Assembly: GCA_013812465.1 (NCBI GenBank)
Contig: JACCTK010000228.1
Span: forward strand, 1 to 12,864
DNA length: 12,864 nt
From: Actinomycetota bacterium
GTDB taxonomy: Bacteria; Actinomycetota; Thermoleophilia; Gaiellales; Gaiellaceae
Direction: 5' to 3'
Every line of letters starts with the position of its first letter. Positions within the stretch are counted from its first letter, which is position 1. Positions 1 to 6,261 of this stretch are shown piece after piece. The notes under the pieces were generated by a model. It saw only the letters and a list, made by a program, of their open reading frames with translations, was not told where the DNA came from and searched no databases. A program made the position numbers and the translations under genes.

Positions 1-506
1 GCCGCTCGGTGCACAACAACTACCTCACGCTGCCAGTGCTCTTCACGATGCTGGCCGGGCACTTCGCGTTCACGTTCGGCGCGGACGAAGCTTGGCTCGT
101 GCTCGTCCTCATCGCCGTCCTGACGGCTGGGGTGCGGCACTTCTTCAACCTCTGGCACACCGGGCGTGGCGCGTGGTGGATCCTCGGCGTCGCCGCGGCG
201 GTAGTCGTCGCGCTCGCGCTCTGGCTGAAACCCGACGAGGTGGCTTCTACACAAACCGGCCCGGTGCCGTTCGCGCAGGTGCAGGCGGTGATCGAGCGAC
301 GCTGCACGGCGTGCCACTCGGGCGCATCGGCGCCCCTCGGCGTCCGCCTCGAGACTGAAGCCGAGATCACCTCCCGCGCCGACGACATCGAGCGCCAAGC
401 CGTGCAGACGCGCGCAATGCCCCCGGGGAACTCCACGGGCATGACCGAGGACGAGCGCGAGCTCCTCGCCGTATGGATCGCCGAGCGATCAAAAAGCCAG
501 TCTTAG
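1..506 (+). CDS. puuD: Urate hydroxylase PuuD, C-terminal part (5' end outside window)
   Basis: This is the end of a membrane-bound, cytochrome c-linked urate oxidase that converts urate to 5-hydroxyisourate and passes electrons to the respiratory chain. The frame is open to the left edge (first full codon at 3) and begins with R-S-V-H-N-N-Y-L-T, a block typical of the PuuD/DUF989 membrane domain, so the GTG at 9 is internal. Numbering from that valine, hydrophobic segments lie at about 5-23, 29-45 and 56-73. A linker leads to a cytochrome c domain with heme motif CTACH (C99, C102, H103) and a probable axial Met137 in RAMPPGN. The stop is TAG at 504-506. The membrane-plus-CxxCH arrangement is characteristic of PuuD, so the family call is firm although only about 165 residues are visible. 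Purine breakdown is also hinted at by the M20 amidohydrolase downstream. Confidence 0.88.
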   Translation, partial: RSVHNNYLTLPVLFTMLAGHFAFTFGADEAWLVLVLIAVLTAGVRHFFNLWHTGRGAWWILGVAAAVVVALALWLKPDEVASTQTGPVPFAQVQAVIERRCTACHSGASAPLGVRLETEAEITSRADDIERQAVQTRAMPPGNSTGMTEDERELLAVWIAERSKSQS

Positions 507-566
507 TGATCGATCGTTGTTGACCTACGGACGATGCGATGGGGGACCCACCCTCTCTCACGGAAA

Positions 567-572
567 AAGGAG
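567..572 (+). promoter_or_regulatory. Shine-Dalgarno site of the decayed OB-fold gene
   Basis: AAGGAG lies 8 nt before the ATG at 581. It is one of the few textbook ribosome binding sites in the window and fixes the original start of the pseudogene that follows. Confidence 0.65.
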
Positions 573-580
573 TCTCGTCG

Positions 581-1015
581 ATGACGCGCATCCGCTGGTC
601 GTTCGTGCTGTTCGTGCTAGTGATTGCCGCAGCCTTTCCGAGCACAAGTGGATCGAGTGTTGCCGTCGAGTCCAGAACTGCGGCGTGGTGTAACGGAAGC
701 CAGTCGTGGACGCGTGAGGAGCGCGCGAAATAGGCGGAGGCTACGCGCGCTTTGACGCGTACAAGATCACCGATGCTTCCACGCACGCTCGCGTGGCCAG
801 CCGACCTTTCTCGACCTCGGGCGCGCATCCCCAACCCCAGTCGGATCAAGATCGTGATCTGGGGATCAGATCGCGTGAACTTTCCGCGCGCGCCGGAGCG
901 CATGTTTCGTGCCGGACAGCTTGTCTGCGCACAAGGAGTTCCGAGCCTGTACCGCGGTGCGGTGCAGATCGAGATTGCAGTCTGGGACGCCGAGTCTCGC
1001 CTCATGAGCTTCTGA
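581..1015 (+). pseudogene. Frameshifted gene for a secreted OB-fold protein
   Basis: No single frame is intact, but four consecutive pieces read as one secreted protein of about 145 residues. Piece 1 (581 to about 730) has a signal peptide (MTRIRW, then a hydrophobic core ending near AAAFPSTSG), then AWCNGSQSWTREERAK and a TAG. Piece 2 (about 736-785, next frame) reads GGYARFDAYKITDASTHA. Piece 3 (786 to about 827) reads RSRGQPTFLDLGRA. Piece 4 (about 827-1015) reads PNPSRIKIVIWGSDRVNF, then a YRGAVQIEI strand and a TGA. The string 'GQPTFLDLGR..PNP...VIWGSDR..F...P...G....G....YRG..QIE' resembles small exported OB-fold domains found beside thermonuclease-like proteins (from memory). Each join needs one extra base, so three single-base losses explain it, the last in the C-rich stretch near 828-832. 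Sequencing deletions are the alternative. The neighbouring genes are intact. Confidence 0.7.
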
Positions 1016-1068
1016 CGCAACGGGTTAGAGTGTTGCCCTGCCGCACCATCTCGGGTGTGCGAGTGAAA

Positions 1069-1074
1069 TAGGGT
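1069..1074 (+). promoter_or_regulatory. -10 element TAGGGT, leaderless start of the DUF3830 gene
   Basis: TAGGGT ends 6 nt before the ATG at 1081, so transcription would start at or next to the start codon. No -35 is convincing. The leader has only a weak ribosome site. An imperfect hairpin (arms 1042-1046 and 1057-1061) lies just upstream and is not assigned a role. Confidence 0.4.
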
Positions 1075-1080
1075 CACTCC

Positions 1081-1488
1081 ATGCTCGACATCATTGCCGC
1101 AGGCTTCATGTTCCGTGCCCGCTTCGAGGAGGGGGCCGCGCCCGGGACAGTCGCGGCGTTCCGGCACCTGCTTCCGCTCGACTCGAGGATCATCCACGTC
1201 CGCTGGTCGGGAGAGGGCGGCTGGATCCCGATGGGCGACCTCGACCTCGACATCGGCCCGGAGAACGCCACGCGCTACCCGAGTCCGGGTGAACTCATCT
1301 TCTATCCCGGTGGCGTGAGCGAGACTGAGCTCCTGCTCGCCTACGGCTACGTCGCGTTCGCGAGCAAGGCCGGCGCGCTCGCGGGGAACCACTTCGCGAC
1401 GATCGTGGAGGGGAGCGAGAACCTGCGCGAGCTCGGGCGCCGCATGCTCTGGGAAGGCGCCCAGGAGATCGTCTTCAGGGAAACGTAG
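1081..1488 (+). CDS. DUF3830 family cyclophilin-like protein
   Basis: A 135-residue protein of the DUF3830 family, a small beta-barrel fold related to cyclophilins with no settled biochemical role. Family features run the full length: an N-terminal strand FRARFEEGAAPGTVAAF, the block LPLDSRIIHVRWSGEGGWIP (about residues 30-50), then DLDLDIGPENATRYPSPGELIFYPGG (53-78), and the C-terminal SKAGALAGNHFATI. The start is ATG at 1081, directly after a -10-like TAGGGT. The gene converges on the M20 amidohydrolase with 32 nt between stops. Relatives are often seen near amidohydrolase or hydantoin-type genes, so a helper role in ring or amide catabolism is possible, but this is inferred from neighbourhood only. 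No signal peptide or membrane segment is visible. Confidence 0.8.
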   Translation: MLDIIAAGFMFRARFEEGAAPGTVAAFRHLLPLDSRIIHVRWSGEGGWIPMGDLDLDIGPENATRYPSPGELIFYPGGVSETELLLAYGYVAFASKAGALAGNHFATIVEGSENLRELGRRMLWEGAQEIVFRET

Positions 1489-1520
1489 TTCCGGCAGCTC
1501 CAACGCCTTGAAACAGACTG

Positions 1521-2549
1521 TTACTTGGCAGGTTCAAGGTCGTTCGCGATGCGCTCTACGCTCGCGGTCAGGACATCGACGGCGAGCTCGACGTCCTCGT
1601 CGGACGAGAGCTCGTCCGGAGAGTGGCTAATCCCGCCGTTCAGGCTGCGGACGAAGAGCATCGCGCTCGGCACGCCCGCCGCCGCGAGGATCCCCGCGTC
1701 GTGACCCGCACCCGACGGCAGCTCGATCGCCGGTAGACCACGGCCGTTGAGCTCGTCCAGCAGGATTCGCCTCGGCCCCTCCGCCATCGCCGCCGGCGGA
1801 GTCCGGTCAGACGGCTCGAAGCCGATCGCGGCGATCAGCTCGTCGAGTCGTGTCGCGTCGGGCGCCCGTGCGTCGACCGAGATCCGTACGCGCTCCGGAA
1901 TGACGTTGCTCCCACCCGGCTCGACCGCCAGCTGCCCGACCGTCGCGACCCCTCCCTCGATCCGCCCGGCGGTTTCCCGAATACGGAGGATCGCCGCGGC
2001 CGCAGCGACAAGCGCATCGTCGCGTCCATCCATCGGCGTGGTGCCCGCGTGACCCGCTCGGCCCTCGAAGACGAGCTCGCCGCGCGCATAGCCGACGATG
2101 CTCGTCACGACGCCGAGCGCAGCGCCAGCCCGCTCGAGGACAGGCCCCTGCTCGATGTGGAGCTCGAGAAACGCTGCCGGGAGAGCGGCGCCGCCAGCAC
2201 AAAGAGCGCGGCTTCCGATGCAGCCGACCTCCTCTCCTCGGAAGGCGACCACAGACCCGCACCCAGACCGCTCCACCGCCGCGAGCCCTCCGACCACGCC
2301 GAGCGGACCATCGAAGCGACCCCCCTTGGGCACCGAGTCGAGGTGGGATCCCACCCAGATGTCGTCGCGCATCGAGGTTCGCCCGAAGAGGTTGCCGTGC
2401 GCGTCGAACTCGACCTCCAGCCCCGCCTCGCGCATCCAGTCGGCGACGAGCGTGTGGGCAGCGTCCTCTTCAGGGCTGCCATACGGACGGTTGGCGCCAG
2501 GGCCGCCGCCGATCGCGTAGAGCTCATCGAGGCGCGCGAGCACTCCCAC
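1521..2549 (-). CDS. M20 family Zn amidohydrolase (allantoate / N-carbamoyl-amino-acid hydrolase type)
   Basis: A 342-residue metallohydrolase of the AllC/HyuC/UAH branch of M20, which cleaves the carbamoyl or ureido group of allantoate, ureidoglycine or N-carbamoyl-L-amino acids in the cytosol. Metal-ligand motifs are in order: GSHLDSVPKGGRFDG (H69, D80), FRGEE (E106/E107), ELHIEQGPVLE (H131) and ISHSPDE (H309). The dimerisation domain starts near residue 152 (GYARGELVFEGRAGHAG) and includes GGSNVIPERV. Family members are usually about 400-420 residues; the shortfall lies mainly between the EE motif and ELHIEQG, where this protein reads only EEVGCIGSRALCAGGAALPAAFLELH. The start is GTG at 2547-2549, six nt after a TACGCT -10-like hexamer; a second GTG two codons on is possible. 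The substrate cannot be fixed from sequence; puuD nearby favours allantoate. Confidence 0.85.
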   Translation of the reverse strand: MGVLARLDELYAIGGGPGANRPYGSPEEDAAHTLVADWMREAGLEVEFDAHGNLFGRTSMRDDIWVGSHLDSVPKGGRFDGPLGVVGGLAAVERSGCGSVVAFRGEEVGCIGSRALCAGGAALPAAFLELHIEQGPVLERAGAALGVVTSIVGYARGELVFEGRAGHAGTTPMDGRDDALVAAAAAILRIRETAGRIEGGVATVGQLAVEPGGSNVIPERVRISVDARAPDATRLDELIAAIGFEPSDRTPPAAMAEGPRRILLDELNGRGLPAIELPSGAGHDAGILAAAGVPSAMLFVRSLNGGISHSPDELSSDEDVELAVDVLTASVERIANDLEPAK

Positions 2550-2555
2550 GAATGG

Positions 2556-2561
2556 AGCGTA
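2556..2561 (-). promoter_or_regulatory. -10 element TACGCT, leaderless start of the M20 gene
   Basis: Read on the minus strand, TACGCT ends 6 nt before the GTG at 2549, within the 18-nt gap after the STAS gene. There is no Shine-Dalgarno site. Co-transcription from the STAS gene is equally possible. Confidence 0.35.
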
Positions 2562-2567
2562 GTCTCG

Positions 2568-2897
2568 TCAGTCCAGAGGCTCGTACTGGAACATCGCCGC
2601 CACGCCTGAGACGTCGATGAGTCGCGAGACCGGGCTGCTGGACGCCATCGCCAGCGTCAGCGGAATTCCGCGGTCCTCGGCCCGCCGCTGGCACACAAGG
2701 AGCATGCGAAGTCCGGTGGAGTCCATGAACTCCACCCGGGAGAGATCGAGCACGACACGCGCGGCTTCGGTGGTGCGGACGTTGTCCACGACACTCTCGA
2801 CGAATTGCATCTCCACGGCACCGTCGACTTCGCCGGAAACCTCGATCAAAAGGGCGCCGTTCTTCTGCGCCGAGCGGACGTCGAAGAGCCCGGTCAT
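2568..2897 (-). CDS. STAS-domain anti-sigma factor antagonist
   Basis: A 109-residue single STAS domain of the SpoIIAA/RsbV type. Such proteins, when unphosphorylated, bind an anti-sigma kinase and release its sigma factor. Residues 16-28 form the opening strand (LLIEVSGEVDGAV). Residues 48-65 read VVLDLSRVEFMDSTGLRML, with the usual phospho-acceptor at Ser60 in DSTG. The C-terminal part holds LAMASSSPVSRLIDVSGV. The ATG at 2895-2897 overlaps the stop of the upstream phosphatase by 4 nt (ATGA), and a GAGG lies just before it, so translation is probably coupled. The direct pairing with a PP2C phosphatase says the two act together: the phosphatase would reactivate the antagonist. The matching kinase is not in this window. 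Confidence 0.9.
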   Translation of the reverse strand: MTGLFDVRSAQKNGALLIEVSGEVDGAVEMQFVESVVDNVRTTEAARVVLDLSRVEFMDSTGLRMLLVCQRRAEDRGIPLTLAMASSSPVSRLIDVSGVAAMFQYEPLD

Positions 2898-4153
2898 CGC
2901 GCCTCACCGACCTTGATAACGAGGAAGGCAGCGTCGTCGCTCAGCACGCCGGCCGGCAACGCCGCGTCGAGCGCGTCGGCGACCTCGGAGGCACCTCGGC
3001 CAGCGACCGGGCGCAGCACGTCCTGCAGAGGAACGTCGCTGATGCAGGCATGTCCGCCGATGGCTTCGAGCAGCCCGTCCGTGAACAGCAGTAGAACGGA
3101 GCCCGGCGGCGCGGTCTTGGATGAGTCCCAGTACACCGGGTCGTCGAACCAACCGGCAATCGGGCCGGTCGTGCCGAGGCGCTCCACCGTCCCGTCAGGA
3201 TTGACGAGCAGCGGTTGTGGATGGCCGGCGAGAGAGGTGGTGAGATCAGCGCCTCCGTCGCGACGAGGACGGATGGCGACAAGAGCGAGGGTGCAGTAGC
3301 GATTCGGCTCAGGATGCGCTTGGACAAGGACGGTATTGAGACGCGATAGTCCCTCCGAAGGCGACCGGTCGTCGAGCGCGATTGTGCGGAGCGTCCAGCG
3401 CGCTGTACCCGTGAGCGCCGCCGCCATGGCGCCTTTGCCGGAGACGTCACCTACCACCGCAAGGCACCCATGACCTGCGGGCTCGAGGAACACGTCGTAG
3501 AAATCACCACCTACCTGATCGCGGTGCGCGACGTGGTAGCGGGCCTCGAGCTCGAGTCCTTCGACGGCGGGTAGCTCCGCCGGCAGCAAGCTCTCCTGGA
3601 GCGTGCCCGCAAGCTCCTCTGCGAGGTGTCGAAGATCGGCCTCGAGCCCGACTGTCCGACGCGCGGACAGGCGCAGCTCGAGCTCGTCCACCACCACGGC
3701 GGCAAGGTCTCGAAGGCTGCTGAGCTCTGACTCGGTCAGCTCGCGCGGCTGGCGGTCGATGACACACAGCGTCCCGAGGTTGTGGCCGTCGTGAGTCGTG
3801 AGAGGCGCGGCCGCGTAGAACCGCAAGCCGAGCTCGCCGGCGACGAGCGGATTCGCGAGCGTTCGCGGATCAGCCGCGGCGTCGCTGACGAGATATGGCT
3901 CCTCCTGGAGGATCACCGACGCGCACAGACCCGGGTCGCGACCGATCTCACCGACGTCGAGTCCGTGCCGGGACTTGAACCAGATTCGGTCGTTGTCGAC
4001 GATCGTCACGAGCGCGATTGGAACGTCGAAGAGTCGGGCGGCTAGCGCGGTGACTCGATCGAACGCGCCGTCCGGAGGGCTGTCGAGGACGTCATAACGG
4101 CGGACGGCGGCCATGCGCGCGGCCTCGTTCCGGGGGAGATCGACCGCGGCCAT
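2894..4153 (-). CDS. GAF-domain SpoIIE/RsbU-type PP2C phosphatase
   Basis: A 419-residue cytosolic sensor phosphatase. An N-terminal GAF domain spans about 25-160 (FDRVTALAARLFDVPIALV, then WFKSRHGLD, CASVI and GTLCVID), a short helical linker follows, and a SpoIIE-type PP2C domain occupies about 190-419. Metal-binding motifs are VGGDFYDV (D217), GDVSGKG (D236), LFTDGLLEA (D359) and SDDAAFLV (D406/D407). The family dephosphorylates STAS antagonists, and one is encoded next with a 4-nt overlap. I place the start at ATG 4151-4153 because the family opens with LPRNEAARMAAVRRYDVLD and a TACCAT -10-like hexamer lies 9 nt upstream. A longer frame to 4312 would run into the MFS gene and is arginine-rich nonsense. 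No membrane segment is seen, so the GAF ligand or redox signal should be intracellular. Confidence 0.9.
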   Translation of the reverse strand: MAAVDLPRNEAARMAAVRRYDVLDSPPDGAFDRVTALAARLFDVPIALVTIVDNDRIWFKSRHGLDVGEIGRDPGLCASVILQEEPYLVSDAAADPRTLANPLVAGELGLRFYAAAPLTTHDGHNLGTLCVIDRQPRELTESELSSLRDLAAVVVDELELRLSARRTVGLEADLRHLAEELAGTLQESLLPAELPAVEGLELEARYHVAHRDQVGGDFYDVFLEPAGHGCLAVVGDVSGKGAMAAALTGTARWTLRTIALDDRSPSEGLSRLNTVLVQAHPEPNRYCTLALVAIRPRRDGGADLTTSLAGHPQPLLVNPDGTVERLGTTGPIAGWFDDPVYWDSSKTAPPGSVLLLFTDGLLEAIGGHACISDVPLQDVLRPVAGRGASEVADALDAALPAGVLSDDAAFLVIKVGEAR

Positions 4154-4162
4154 TCGGGTCTG

Positions 4163-4168
4163 ATGGTA
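4163..4168 (-). promoter_or_regulatory. -10 element TACCAT before the phosphatase gene
   Basis: TACCAT (minus strand) sits in the 31-nt gap after the MFS stop and ends 9 nt before the ATG at 4153. It suggests the phosphatase-STAS pair has its own leaderless promoter, separate from the upstream operon. Confidence 0.4.
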
Positions 4169-4184
4169 ACCCCAGCCGCGAGCT

Positions 4185-5438
4185 CTAGCGCACACCGAGC
4201 GGCCGCAGCGCCCACCAGCCGAGGAGCGGGAACAGAGCCGAGAGAGCAAACGCCGCCGTCCAGCCCCAGATCGAAACCGTCGCTGCGAAGAGCACCGGCG
4301 CGGCGACGCCAACCCCCGACAGCACGGTCTGCTGGAAACCGATCGCCGCGCCGCTTCGGACTGTGCCCGCCAGCTCGGCGGCGGCGACGAACGAGAGCCC
4401 GTTCCACGCCATCGAGAGGCCGCCCGCGAGCGTAAGCGCCGGCACGAGCAGCCACACCGGGCCTCCCGCGAGCGCTGCCGTCAGCACCATCGCGGCGGTG
4501 ACAGCGAGGCCTACGCGACGGAGAGGATCGACACGCGAGCCGACGAGATCCGACCAGCGTCCAGCGCCGATGCGAAACACGATCGCGAGCACCTGCGAGC
4601 CCCCGAGCACCAACGCGGCGGACTGCGTCGAGAAGCGATGCTCGTCGACCAGAAACAGGACACCGAAGCCGATCACCGCGACCTGCGCATAGAGGTAGAT
4701 GCCACTGCCGAAGGAGAGACGCCACAGCCGTCCGTCGCGAAGCGTGCGACCGACCGTGTCCGGTTCGATTCCGTCGGTCACGTCGCGTCCTCTGAGCACG
4801 ATCGCGCCCACGAGCGCACCCACTGCACAGAGCCCGCCCAGGAAGAGGAACGCCCGCTCCGAGCCGCCCGCGGCGACGAGCCCTGGCACCGCGAGTGCCG
4901 CAACGAGACCCCCGACCGGGACCGACGTCTGCCGGATGCCGAGCGCGAGGCCGCGCTCGTCCGGGTCGAACCACTGCATGACCGCTCGTCCGCTCGCGGA
5001 GTTGACGCTCGAGCCGGACGCGCCCGCAAGCGTGAGCAGGCCGAGGAGCGCTCCGAAGTTGGGCGCATAGGCGGCGCCGAAGAGACAGGCGGCAGATCCG
5101 GCTAGGCCGAGCGCCAGCGCGACACGCTCACCGAACCGGTCAGCCGCAAGCCCCCAGGGAAGGAGCGTCGCCAGCGAGCCCACCCAAACGGTCGCGAGCA
5201 CGACGCCGATTTCGCCGACCGAGAGCGAGTATTCGTCGCGAAGAACGGGCGCGAGCACCGGTAGCCCGATTCCGACCGCCGACGCGCTCGCCTGCGCGGC
5301 CGTCCCGGCAGCGAGGACGGCCCAGCGATAGCGCCGCTCAGGAGTAGAGATCGCCGCCCAGGTACTTGAGCCCGGTGTCGACGAGCGTCGTCGCGACGCG
5401 CTTACCGGACCCGAGCTCCTGTGCGAGGTCGAGCGCAA
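4185..5438 (-). CDS. Major facilitator superfamily transporter
   Basis: An inner-membrane transporter with about twelve hydrophobic segments in two halves. The first helix begins at RYRWAVLAAG (about residue 37). The helix 2-3 loop carries the MFS signature GLAADRFGERVAL (96-108), and a weaker copy (GAGRWSDLVGSRVDPLRR) lies in the second half. The substrate is unknown; cyanate/nitrate- or organic-acid-type MFS proteins look similar. It is the last gene of the aldehyde dehydrogenase, cysteine-synthase-like, MFS operon, so it may move a substrate or product of those enzymes. The start is a problem: the only canonical codon that keeps helix 1 is TTG at 5436-5438, which gives a 101-bp overlap with the upstream gene and an odd Ser/Arg-rich tail. 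The next, GTG at 5256-5258, would remove helix 1. A non-standard start such as ATC at 5349-5351, coupled to the upstream stop, is possible. Confidence 0.82.
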   Translation of the reverse strand: MRSTSHRSSGPVSASRRRSSTPGSSTWAAISTPERRYRWAVLAAGTAAQASASAVGIGLPVLAPVLRDEYSLSVGEIGVVLATVWVGSLATLLPWGLAADRFGERVALALGLAGSAACLFGAAYAPNFGALLGLLTLAGASGSSVNSASGRAVMQWFDPDERGLALGIRQTSVPVGGLVAALAVPGLVAAGGSERAFLFLGGLCAVGALVGAIVLRGRDVTDGIEPDTVGRTLRDGRLWRLSFGSGIYLYAQVAVIGFGVLFLVDEHRFSTQSAALVLGGSQVLAIVFRIGAGRWSDLVGSRVDPLRRVGLAVTAAMVLTAALAGGPVWLLVPALTLAGGLSMAWNGLSFVAAAELAGTVRSGAAIGFQQTVLSGVGVAAPVLFAATVSIWGWTAAFALSALFPLLGWWALRPLGVR

Positions 5439-6258
5439 CCGTGAGATTGGCTCCGGTCGACGGGCCGGACCAGAGGCCCTCTACCTTCGCCGCGCGCCGC
5501 GCCATCGCGAAGGCGTCGTCGGTGGACACCGTTCGCACCTCATCGAAGTCGTCGCGCTCGAGCAGCGGCGGCCAGAAGCCCGATCCGCCCCCTTCGATTC
5601 GATGCGTCCCGGGCTCCCCTCCCGAGAGCACCGGCGACTCGGCCGGCTCGATGGCAACCCGGTGGAGCTCGGGAAGCGCCTTCCGCAGCTCTCGCGTCAC
5701 GCCCACGAAACAGCCGGATGTGCCGACGTAGCCGCAGAACGCGTCGATCCTGCCGTCCAGCTGCTCGAGCAACTCGCGCCCGAGCCCCGCATACCCGACG
5801 AGCATGTCGTGATTCCGGAACTGGTCGGTGGCGAAGCCGTCGACCTCCTCGACGATCTCCTTCGACCGCTTCATCATCCGCGGAATCAGATCAGGCGTGA
5901 TCCCCTCCGGGCTCGGCACGATCTCGACGTCCGCTCCGAACGCTCGCATCGTCAAGACCTTCTCGTGCGCGAACGCGTCCGAGGTCACGATGCGCAGCGG
6001 ATAGCCCTTGAGCGCGCACACATACGCGAGCGAGGAGCCGGTGCTCCCGCCCGTGTACTCGACGACGGTCTGCCCGGGCCGCAACCGGCCGTCCCGCTCC
6101 GCGCCCTCGATCATCGCGAGCGCCATGCGATCCTTGTACGAGCCCGTGGGGTTCTGCGACTCGAGCTTGACCCAAATCTCGGCCATGCCAGGCTCGACCA
6201 GGCGCTCCACTTGGACGACCGGTGTCGAGCCGATCGTCCCGAGCACGCCTGCGGTCAC
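5338..6258 (-). CDS. PLP-dependent cysteine synthase-like enzyme
   Basis: A 306-residue fold-type II PLP enzyme of the cysteine synthase / cystathionine beta-synthase family. The PLP lysine is K42 in NPTGSYKDRMA. The loop that normally reads TSGNTG is here TGGSTG (69-74). The phosphate cup is GTSGC (179-183), and EGLWSGPSTGAN (toward the C-terminus) matches the family EGI..G.SSGAN block. Length is normal. The changed substrate loop (Asn replaced by Ser) argues against assuming plain O-acetylserine sulfhydrylase; another beta-replacement or elimination reaction is possible. The start is GTG at 6256-6258, 3 nt after the aldehyde dehydrogenase stop, and its end overlaps the MFS frame, so this is the middle gene of a three-gene operon. 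Calling it cysK or cysM would go beyond the evidence. Confidence 0.85.
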   Translation of the reverse strand: MTAGVLGTIGSTPVVQVERLVEPGMAEIWVKLESQNPTGSYKDRMALAMIEGAERDGRLRPGQTVVEYTGGSTGSSLAYVCALKGYPLRIVTSDAFAHEKVLTMRAFGADVEIVPSPEGITPDLIPRMMKRSKEIVEEVDGFATDQFRNHDMLVGYAGLGRELLEQLDGRIDAFCGYVGTSGCFVGVTRELRKALPELHRVAIEPAESPVLSGGEPGTHRIEGGGSGFWPPLLERDDFDEVRTVSTDDAFAMARRAAKVEGLWSGPSTGANLTVALDLAQELGSGKRVATTLVDTGLKYLGGDLYS

Positions 6259-6261
6259 GCT

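Noticed and set aside
752..1015. Separate 87-residue gene
   Set aside because: Only its second half looks like protein, and that continues a secreted protein begun in another frame at 581; it is better explained as a pseudogene fragment.
1017..1061. Two weak stem-loops upstream of the DUF3830 gene
   Set aside because: The stems are only 5 bp with 10-nt loops; no riboswitch or tRNA-like fold is recognisable.
367..1503. A 378-codon minus-strand open frame crossing puuD, the decayed gene and the DUF3830 gene
   Set aside because: It is antisense to recognisable plus-strand coding sequence and shows no protein-family pattern.
4154..4312. N-terminal extension of the GAF-PP2C phosphatase
   Set aside because: It overlaps the end of the MFS gene, is Arg/Ser-rich, and the family N-terminus begins at the ATG at 4153.
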